Below are positions 1-4,739 of a stretch of DNA of 6,386 bases, piece by piece (the stretch's first letter is position 1; each line of letters starts with the position of its first letter). The translations under genes and the position numbers were made by a program. The DNA lies in assembly GCA_023667165.1 (NCBI GenBank), contig JAMPAO010000129.1:1-6386 (forward strand). Reading direction: 5' to 3'. Origin of the DNA: Ruminococcus sp. Lineage in GTDB: Bacteria; Bacillota; Clostridia; Oscillospirales; Ruminococcaceae. The notes beneath the pieces were generated by a model. That model had not been told where the DNA came from. It saw only the letters and a program-made list of their open reading frames with translations, and ran no database searches.

Positions 1-10
1 TTCTTCATCT

Positions 11-49
11 TTACTTCTCCCTTTCTTTTTTCTTTGGTTTCTTCTTCAT
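11..49 (-). CDS. Possible 12-codon Lys-rich leader ORF
   Basis: On the reverse strand a strong AAAGGAGG (61-54) sits 4 nt before an ATG at 49-47. The frame reads MKKKPKKKEREK and stops (TAA) at 13-11. Two bases later comes another reverse-strand ATG (8-6), preceded by AGGGAG located inside the mini-ORF, so a second gene may start there and run out of the window (first residues M-K-). The arrangement fits a tiny coupled upstream ORF, but the SD spacing is short and the purine-rich composition could generate this by chance. I see no convincing reverse promoter. No function is assigned. Confidence 0.3.
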   Translation of the reverse strand: MKKKPKKKEREK

Positions 50-134
50 TATACCTCCTTTCTTTCTGTTTTGGAAGACTTTGTTCATAATTTGTTTACT
101 CATGAAATTACCGTGGTGTATCGGAAAATCAGTC

Positions 135-163
135 TTGACTTTTCGGTTTGGTTGTGGTATAAT
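135..163 (+). promoter_or_regulatory. Promoter of tRNA-Leu
   Basis: TTGACT (135-140) and TATAAT (158-163) are separated by exactly 17 bp, with an extended -10 (TGG before TATAAT). This is close to the sigma-A/sigma-70 consensus. Transcription should start near 170, about 37 nt before the tRNA. Confidence 0.9.
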
Positions 164-206
164 TGGTTTGTTGGATTTGCTCGGCAAAACGACGGAAATT
201 TAATAT

Positions 207-288
207 GCGGGTGTGGTGAAATTGGCAGACACGCCAGACTTAGGATCTGGTGGGTTATCCCGTGCAGGTTCAAGTCCTGTCACCCGCA
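207..288 (+). tRNA. tRNA-Leu(UAG)
   Basis: This is a class II tRNA. The acceptor stem is GCGGGTG (207-213) with CACCCGC (281-287), and the discriminator is A288. The anticodon stem CCAGA/TCTGG (234-238/246-250) encloses loop CTTAGGA, giving anticodon TAG at 241-243, which reads CUA and probably other CUN leucine codons. A short variable arm (GGG-TTAT-CCC, 252-261) precedes the T arm GCAGG-TTCAAGT-CCTGT (264-280). The CCA end is not encoded: CTG follows A288. It has its own promoter and terminator, so it is a single-gene unit. Confidence 0.97.
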
Positions 289-294
289 CTGTTC

Positions 295-324
295 AAAAAA
301 TCCCGATAAATCGGGATTTTTTTA
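295..324 (+). terminator. Rho-independent terminator after tRNA-Leu
   Basis: The stem TCCCGA (301-306) / TCGGGA (311-316) has a TAAA loop, is flanked by A6 on the left, and is followed by a run of seven T. The A and T runs extend the stem and make it work in either direction. Confidence 0.92.
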
Positions 325-328
325 TTTT

Positions 329-690
329 ACAAAATTGTCTTACGTGTCAAATCAATCCTTACTACGACATTACTACGACATAAAATCATTTTTAGCCGCT
401 ATGCAGCATGCACTGCCCGGATAATGCCCGCATCAATGCAATCCTATCAGTGGCTATCGGTCATTGCACCGCTTCGCAGGATCCTGCCCGCCGATAATTA
501 CGAAAACATCTAATAAAGAAGCAAATACATCGTAATTTCTTGCCTGCCTCCTGCTTCTTACCTATGAACCGCTTCTTTCCTCTTTTTTTCTTTAATGGGA
601 TCTTTTTCCTCTAAAGGTTACAAAATGGTATCAAATTAAACAAAACGATTAAATGCAGTATACAAAAGACTGACAAATCATAAAAAGTCA
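329..690. other. Gene-free stretch with small repeats
   Basis: I see no plausible gene with a ribosome binding site here on either strand. It contains a perfect tandem 11-bp repeat TACTACGACAT (360-370 and 371-381), a 12-bp palindrome GCAGGATCCTGC (476-487), an inverted repeat AATTACGA/TCGTAATT (496-503/530-537), and an inverted repeat AAGAAGCA/TGCTTCTT (516-523/552-559). A pyrimidine-rich run follows (571-592). None of these matches an RNA family I know. It may be degenerate intergenic DNA. Confidence 0.5.
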
Positions 691-719
691 TTGACATATG
701 GCTTTTGTACTGGTATTAT
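691..719 (+). promoter_or_regulatory. Promoter of the pseudokinase gene
   Basis: A perfect -35 TTGACA (691-696), a 17-bp spacer and TATTAT (714-719) with an extended TGG immediately upstream. A TATAAT at 717-722 would need a 20-bp spacer and is less likely. The start is expected near 726, giving a short leader of about 30 nt. Confidence 0.88.
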
Positions 720-741
720 AATAGAGCAGAGATTTTTCTTG

Positions 742-748
742 AAGGGAG
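742..748 (+). promoter_or_regulatory. RBS that selects the TTG start
   Basis: AAGGGAG directly abuts the ATG at 749, leaving no spacer, but lies 9 nt before the in-frame TTG at 758. This favours TTG758 as the true start and shortens the protein by three residues. Confidence 0.7.
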
Positions 749-757
749 ATGCGCGCT

Positions 758-2734
758 TTGGCTGATAATAAATTCAACCTTTGTATGGGTTGTATGGAAG
801 CGAAATACAACGACGGCGCATGTATCCTGTGCGGATATTCTCCCGACCTGCCCTCCCCCGCCTCCTATCTTGCCCCGGGAACGTTTCTCAACGAAAGATA
901 CGTGGTAGGCAAGCTCATGCGCTATAACGGCGAAGGAGCGGACTATATCGGATATGACACCGTGACCTCCTCAAAGGTCACTATAAGAGAATATATGCCC
1001 GACACCCTGTGCAGCCGCACCAAGGACAGCAGCGTCATCGCCGTAAAGCAGAACTGCGTCGCTCAATACAAGGCGTTCATGTCGGAATTCGTAGAGCTTA
1101 ACAAGACCCTTGCAAAAATGCGCACTCTGGGACATCTGAACCCTCCCATAGATATGTTCGGCGACAACAACACGGGTTATGTGATCTTCAGATACATCGA
1201 GGGAATAAATCTGACTAAATATTTAAAGGAAAACGCAGGCGAGCTTACCTGGGAAGAGGTAAAGCGGCTTTTCCCGCCTATATTCACGACCCTTTCGCTG
1301 GTGCATAATGCGGGACTGGTCCACAGAGGCATTTCCCCCGATAATATAATAGTCGGCGAAAAAAACGATCTCAAGCTGATAGGCTTCTGCATTGCGGATT
1401 CCCGCACCGCGAATACCGAACTTGCCTCGGAAATATACCACGGATACGCCGCCCCCGAGCAGTACAGCTCCAGCAACTGGCAGGGCACCTGGACTGACGT
1501 TTACGGTATATGCGCTCTGCTGTACCGCATACTCACGGGAACCACTCCTGTGGACGCCATGGTGAGAATGACGTCGGACAACCTTGTAGAGCCGAGAAGC
1601 CTTAATGAAAATATCCCCGCAAACGTTTCAAAGGTAATTATGAACGGTATGTCCCTTTCGGGAGATCTGAGGATACAGACGGTCACAGAGCTTGTTACCC
1701 AGCTTTTCGAAGAACCGGAATTCAATAAGGTGAAAACCGCAACGGCTACTCAAACCATTTCCATACCCAAGCAGCACAGTACAAAAGGATCGGCGGAAAG
1801 CTCTTCCGACGATAAAAAGCATATAAAAAAAAGACCCAGCAGGCACAAAATATTTGTCACCGTGGGCATATGCGCAGCAGTGGTCATGTTCGTGTTCATG
1901 GGCGTACTGATGATGGTTCTCGACGATGTCAGCGACCCTATAGCAAACGCCGTAACATCGACGCCCGCTTCCTCGGAGCCTCCCGTTCATGAAGGGATCT
2001 ATTACTCCGATTCAAACATCGCCGCGCAGACCCCCGAATCGTCGCAGACTCCTTCGGGAGCGTCGACTCTTCCTACGCTGGCTGTGGCGGAAAGCACGGA
2101 CGAATACGGCGCTTCAAGCGAGCAGCAGACAACGCTCAAACCCGGAACTCATTATATAATGAACGACTTGGTTGGCAAGTATTACGACACGGTCAAAAAC
2201 TCCTCCATAGTGGAAAATCTTACCATCACCCCCGAATATATTTACACCGAGGAGTACGAAAAAGGCATTATTTTTGAGCAGTCTATAGAAAAAGGATCGA
2301 ATTACGAGAAAAACGCGGAGCTTACCCTAAAGATCAGCATGGGATCCGCAAAGGTCGCCGTTCCCGATTTCTACGGACTGAACAAAAAGGATTACTTCGA
2401 TATTCTGGGAAACGCCGGTATCAAATACGAGGAAAAACCCTATGAAACGGAAAACACCCTGCATGATTATGTGGCGTGGATAAGCATAGAGCCGGGCGAA
2501 TTTATCGACCTGGAAGCGGGAGAGATCCTTTCGGTGTATGTTGCGGTCAATCCCGATAACACCGCCGCCCCCGAAACGACTACCGAAAGCGAAACAACGC
2601 CCTCGGAAACGGAAACCACCTCCACCGCATGGGTAACTACCTCAACGCCCTTTATACCCGAGCCTGTGTTTACGGAAACCTCGCCTGCGGTATTCACCGA
2701 AGAACCCGATATAACCATTCCCTTCGATTATTAA
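758..2734 (+). CDS. PASTA-domain transmembrane pseudokinase with N-terminal zinc ribbon
   Basis: The protein has 658 residues from TTG758 (661 from ATG749). In order: a Cys4 ribbon (C9, C12, C22, C25); a Ser/Thr protein-kinase fold at about 45-317; a basic linker; one transmembrane helix (about 365-387); a Ser/Thr-rich spacer; two PASTA-like modules (about 469-530 and 533-598); and a Thr/Glu/Pro-rich tail. The fold is clear from YIGYD, HRGISPDN, GYAAPEQY and the DVYGICALLYRILTG helix, and it resembles PASTA kinases (PrkC/PknB type) that sense muropeptides. However, the VAIK lysine is Arg77, the HRD aspartate is Gly191, the DFG aspartate is Gly209 (IGFC), and the glycine loop is degraded (RYNGEG). 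Catalysis by the normal mechanism is therefore unlikely. By inference it is a cell-wall-sensing scaffold or adaptor, facing outward with its PASTA end. No phosphatase or second kinase gene is adjacent. The reading frame is intact and has its own promoter and terminator, which argues against decay. Confidence 0.9.
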   Translation: MADNKFNLCMGCMEAKYNDGACILCGYSPDLPSPASYLAPGTFLNERYVVGKLMRYNGEGADYIGYDTVTSSKVTIREYMPDTLCSRTKDSSVIAVKQNCVAQYKAFMSEFVELNKTLAKMRTLGHLNPPIDMFGDNNTGYVIFRYIEGINLTKYLKENAGELTWEEVKRLFPPIFTTLSLVHNAGLVHRGISPDNIIVGEKNDLKLIGFCIADSRTANTELASEIYHGYAAPEQYSSSNWQGTWTDVYGICALLYRILTGTTPVDAMVRMTSDNLVEPRSLNENIPANVSKVIMNGMSLSGDLRIQTVTELVTQLFEEPEFNKVKTATATQTISIPKQHSTKGSAESSSDDKKHIKKRPSRHKIFVTVGICAAVVMFVFMGVLMMVLDDVSDPIANAVTSTPASSEPPVHEGIYYSDSNIAAQTPESSQTPSGASTLPTLAVAESTDEYGASSEQQTTLKPGTHYIMNDLVGKYYDTVKNSSIVENLTITPEYIYTEEYEKGIIFEQSIEKGSNYEKNAELTLKISMGSAKVAVPDFYGLNKKDYFDILGNAGIKYEEKPYETENTLHDYVAWISIEPGEFIDLEAGEILSVYVAVNPDNTAAPETTTESETTPSETETTSTAWVTTSTPFIPEPVFTETSPAVFTEEPDITIPFDY

Positions 2735-2751
2735 GCCGTCAAGCCGGCAGC

Positions 2752-2779
2752 GCGCGGAGAACGCAGCCGTTCTCCGCGC
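2752..2779 (+). other. Perfect 12-bp GC-rich hairpin after the pseudokinase
   Basis: GCGCGGAGAACG (2752-2763) and its exact complement (2768-2779) enclose a CAGC loop, 17 nt past the stop codon. There is no T run after it, so it is not a classic intrinsic terminator. It may protect the mRNA 3' end or assist the terminator 60 nt downstream. Confidence 0.75.
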
Positions 2780-2841
2780 ATAGCCGCCTTACATATACAA
2801 GTGAAGAACAAAAGAAAGGGTCAAAGCGGACCTATAAAAAC

Positions 2842-2877
2842 GCCCCCGAAAGAAAAAAATATCGGGGGCAATTTCTT
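2842..2877 (+). terminator. Rho-independent terminator of the pseudokinase transcript
   Basis: The stem GCCCCCGA (2842-2849) / TCGGGGGC (2862-2869) has a 12-nt A-rich loop and is followed by the T-rich AATTTCTTT. On the reverse strand the stem is followed by GTTTTTA, so it could act in both directions. Confidence 0.85.
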
Positions 2878-2951
2878 TGTCTAAAATAAACAAAAATGTT
2901 GATGTGTTTAACTGCAAAATAACGAAATTGTGCAAATCAGGCAAAAAGTCT

Positions 2952-2979
2952 TTGACTTTTTCTTATTTTATGGTACAAT
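2952..2979 (+). promoter_or_regulatory. Promoter of the minD-mgsA transcript
   Basis: TTGACT (2952-2957), a 16-bp spacer and TACAAT (2974-2979) with an extended TGG before the -10. The start is expected near 2986, leaving an unusually long leader of about 250 nt before minD. Confidence 0.82.
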
Positions 2980-2985
2980 AATATT

Positions 2986-3235
2986 GATAGGTTATAAAAA
3001 TGTAACTGTTCCCTATCCGTAACGCAGCGGTATAAAAATGATCATGACAGTCGCCGCGGAAAACGGGGAAACGACTGTCTGTGCAAAATTTATGTATGCA
3101 CAGGCGTATTGCTGTTTATTTAATGCATTTTAGATCAGTATACAGCAGGCGGAAAGATCCCGCAGAATTTTTCCGCAAAATAAACACTTACCGACAATAC
3201 TATATTATTTCCATCTGCGGAGAAAGGTCGTCTTT
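2986..3235 (+). ncRNA. Structured 5' leader of minD, candidate cis-regulatory RNA
   Basis: The leader can fold into successive hairpins: GATAGG/CCTATC (2986-2991/3012-3017, at the predicted 5' end), GACAGTCG/CGACTGTC (3046-3053/3072-3079), CTGTGCA/TGCACAG (3079-3085/3097-3103), TGCTGT/ACAGCA (3110-3115/3142-3147), and a 10-bp helix (3149-3158/3167-3176). The strand 3168-3177 can instead pair over 10 bp with 3216-3225, covering most of the minD ribosome binding site (GGAGAAAGG, 3219-3227). The two helices share 3168-3176 and cannot coexist, which is the layout of a translational switch. I see no T-box, no recognisable c-di-GMP or other riboswitch core, and no terminator. Ligand or trigger is unknown. 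The pairings are seen in the sequence; regulation is inferred. Confidence 0.5.
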
Positions 3236-3982
3236 ATGTCAAAGATTATTGCCATAACATCCGGTAAGGGCGGCACCGGAAAATCTTCGATCTGCTCTGA
3301 GCTCGGCTTCGCTCTTGCAAAGCAGGGCAACAGAACTCTTATAATCGAGCTTGACTTCGGTCTGAGATGCCTGGATATCATGCTGGGCGTTAAGGACGAT
3401 ATAAAGTATGATCTGGGCAGCGTTCTCAAGGGAGAGTGCGATATATACAAGGCAACCACCCAGGTCAAGATCGCTACTAATCTTAGTATCGTCTGCGCTC
3501 CCGAGGATCCTTTCGCAAGAGTGGACGCGGATACGATAAAGAATATATGCCAGGAAATGAGAAAATACTACGAATACATAATCGTAGATACCTCGGCAGG
3601 TACCAACGCAAGTGTATTCGATGTTGTTGAGCAGTCCGACCTTATCCTGATAAACACGACCCCCGATCCTGTCTGTGTAAGAGATGCGCGCACAATGTCG
3701 GACGAATTTTATAAAAGAGGCAACAAAAAGCAGCGCTTGATCATAAACAAGGTAAATCCCGATATTTTCAAAGCCGATCTTATTGTTGACCTTGACGAGA
3801 TAATCGACACCGTAGGCGTTCAGCTTATCGGCGTTATCCCCGATGACGATGCCGTGATCATCGCCACCTCCAAGGGTGAGCCTCTGCCCTCCACGTCGCT
3901 TGCGTTCAAAGCCTTTGACTCTATCTCCAAGCGTATAAAGGGAGAGGATATCCCTCTTAGCTTCAAGCAGCTCCTCCAGTAA
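3236..3982 (+). CDS. minD: Septum site-determining ATPase MinD (MinD/ParA family)
   Basis: A 248-residue P-loop ATPase of the MinD/ParA/Mrp group that, in the classical system, cycles on the membrane and positions division by recruiting MinC. The deviant Walker A KGGTGKSS (11-18) keeps signature Lys11 and Lys16. The switch region ELDFGLRCLD (38-47) keeps Asp40, but the position of E. coli Asp38 is Glu. Walker B is YIIVDTSAG with Asp118. Later MinD features are INKVNPD (170-176), a GVIPDD loop (199-204) and SKGEP (212-216). It ends with IPLSFKQLLQ and lacks the roughly 10-residue basic amphipathic membrane-targeting helix of E. coli or Bacillus MinD, which are about 265-270 residues. The start is supported by GGAGAAAGG 8 nt upstream. 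mgsA follows after 41 nt with no terminator, so they are likely cotranscribed. No minC or minE is present nearby. It could act as a soluble MinD-like regulator. Confidence 0.88.
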   Translation: MSKIIAITSGKGGTGKSSICSELGFALAKQGNRTLIIELDFGLRCLDIMLGVKDDIKYDLGSVLKGECDIYKATTQVKIATNLSIVCAPEDPFARVDADTIKNICQEMRKYYEYIIVDTSAGTNASVFDVVEQSDLILINTTPDPVCVRDARTMSDEFYKRGNKKQRLIINKVNPDIFKADLIVDLDEIIDTVGVQLIGVIPDDDAVIIATSKGEPLPSTSLAFKAFDSISKRIKGEDIPLSFKQLLQ

Positions 3983-4023
3983 TATCAAGCTCCATATTCC
4001 CGTGCAGAAAGGAATGATAACCG

Positions 4024-4428
4024 ATGAATATTGCACTTATCGCCCACGATTCAAAGAAAGAGCTGCTTGTTCAGTTCTGCATTGCATACTGCGGAATACT
4101 GTCACGTCATAATCTGTGCGCTACGGGGACTACCGGCAAGGTAGTATCTCAGGCAACAGGACTTAATATTCAAAGATATCTCAGCGGCTCCCAGGGAGGC
4201 GATCAGCAGATAAGCGCCAGGATCTCGTGCAATGAGATCGATCTTCTGTTGTTTTTCAGAGATCCCCTCTCCCCCAAGCCTCATGAACCCAATGAAATGA
4301 ATTTGCTGCGTCTGTGCGATGTTCACAACATTCCCGTTGCAACAAATATCGCCACAGCGGAGGCGCTGATACACGCTCTCGAGCGCGGAGATCTGGATTG
4401 GCGTCAGATACTCAACCCCATTGGGTAA
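4024..4428 (+). CDS. mgsA: Methylglyoxal synthase
   Basis: A 134-residue cytosolic enzyme, normal length for the Firmicute family, that converts dihydroxyacetone phosphate to methylglyoxal and phosphate, a bypass of lower glycolysis when phosphate is short or sugar-phosphate accumulates. Family motifs run through it: IAHDSKK (6-12, His8 and Lys12), ATGTTGK (33-39), SGSQGGDQQ (54-62, with Asp60 equal to E. coli catalytic Asp71), FFRDP (77-81, Asp80 equal to Asp91) and PHEPN (86-90, His87 equal to His98). At residue 90 there is Asn, where E. coli (Asp101) and Bacillus have Asp; the proline of SGP(M/L)GG is Ser56. The fold and substrate-binding residues look intact, so activity may be reduced or altered rather than lost. 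AAAGGA (4008-4013) lies 10 nt before the ATG. Position after minD recalls clostridial min-rodA-mgsA clusters. Confidence 0.93.
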   Translation: MNIALIAHDSKKELLVQFCIAYCGILSRHNLCATGTTGKVVSQATGLNIQRYLSGSQGGDQQISARISCNEIDLLLFFRDPLSPKPHEPNEMNLLRLCDVHNIPVATNIATAEALIHALERGDLDWRQILNPIG

Positions 4429-4448
4429 TATATATAAATATATAAATA
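4421..4448 (+). promoter_or_regulatory. Weak candidate promoter for the T-box/hisS transcript
   Basis: TTGGGT (4421-4426), overlapping the mgsA stop, and TAAATA (4443-4448) are 16 bp apart in a very A/T-rich stretch that precedes the T-box. The match to consensus is poor. Since mgsA has no terminator, read-through from the minD promoter is an alternative. Confidence 0.3.
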
Positions 4449-4471
4449 CAGATAAATTTAATATCCCAAAA

Positions 4472-4716
4472 GCAATGATTCGGGAGAGTAGCGCGGTAAG
4501 ATTCTTTAAAGAGAAAAACGCATTAGCTGAGAGCGTTTAAGAACCTTTCGCTGTGAAGGACGCCCGATTAGCCGGCAGACGAATAAATCTGTCCGTATAT
4601 CCTGCGTTAAAGGAAAAAGCGGTTCTTGCTGCGCAAAGCAAGGACAATACGGGTGGCACCGCGGTTTACAGCCGTCCCGAATGTGATATATTCACATTTG
4701 GGAACGGTTTTTTTAT
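4472..4716 (+). promoter_or_regulatory. T-box riboswitch leader of hisS, specifier GAC (Asp)
   Basis: A tRNA-sensing transcription attenuator. Stem I closes with TCGGG/CCCGA (4480-4484/4563-4567). The 5' side of the specifier loop carries AGTA (4487-4490) and the 3' side GAA (4555-4557), then one base, then the specifier GAC (4559-4561). Further pairings are GCG/CGC (4491-4493/4549-4551) and apical AACGC/GCGTT (4517-4521/4533-4537). Stem II is around CGGCAGA/TCTGTCCG (about 4572-4595) and stem III is CTTGC/GCAAG (4625-4629/4638-4642). The T-box core ACGGGTGGCACCGCGG spans 4649-4664: CGGG pairs with CCCG (4650-4653/4676-4679) and CGG with CCG (4662-4664/4672-4674) to form the antiterminator around the TGGCACC bulge, which binds the tRNA NCCA end. 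By the usual GAA-N-specifier spacing, the leader should sense uncharged tRNA-Asp, not tRNA-His. Confidence 0.93.
4672..4716 (+). terminator. T-box attenuator terminator
   Basis: About 15 base pairs form between 4672-4686 and 4692-4707 (one bulged A at 4704), with a TATAT loop, followed by TTTTTTT at 4708-4714. The left arm overlaps the antiterminator strand 4672-4679, so the two structures exclude each other. Confidence 0.92.
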
Positions 4717-4739
4717 TTTTTACGAAAGGACGATAGTAT

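Noticed and set aside
71..424. Forward 117-codon open frame running through the tRNA-Leu
   Set aside because: It passes through the tRNA gene, its promoter and its terminator and has no ribosome binding site.
2986..3180. Known riboswitch or T-box in the minD leader
   Set aside because: No T-box core, no recognisable c-di-GMP, cobalamin, SAM or similar conserved core, and no terminator; left as an unknown structured leader.
3239..4036. Reverse 265-codon open frame antisense to minD
   Set aside because: It mirrors the coding bias of minD, has no supporting RBS, and the minD product is clearly the real one.
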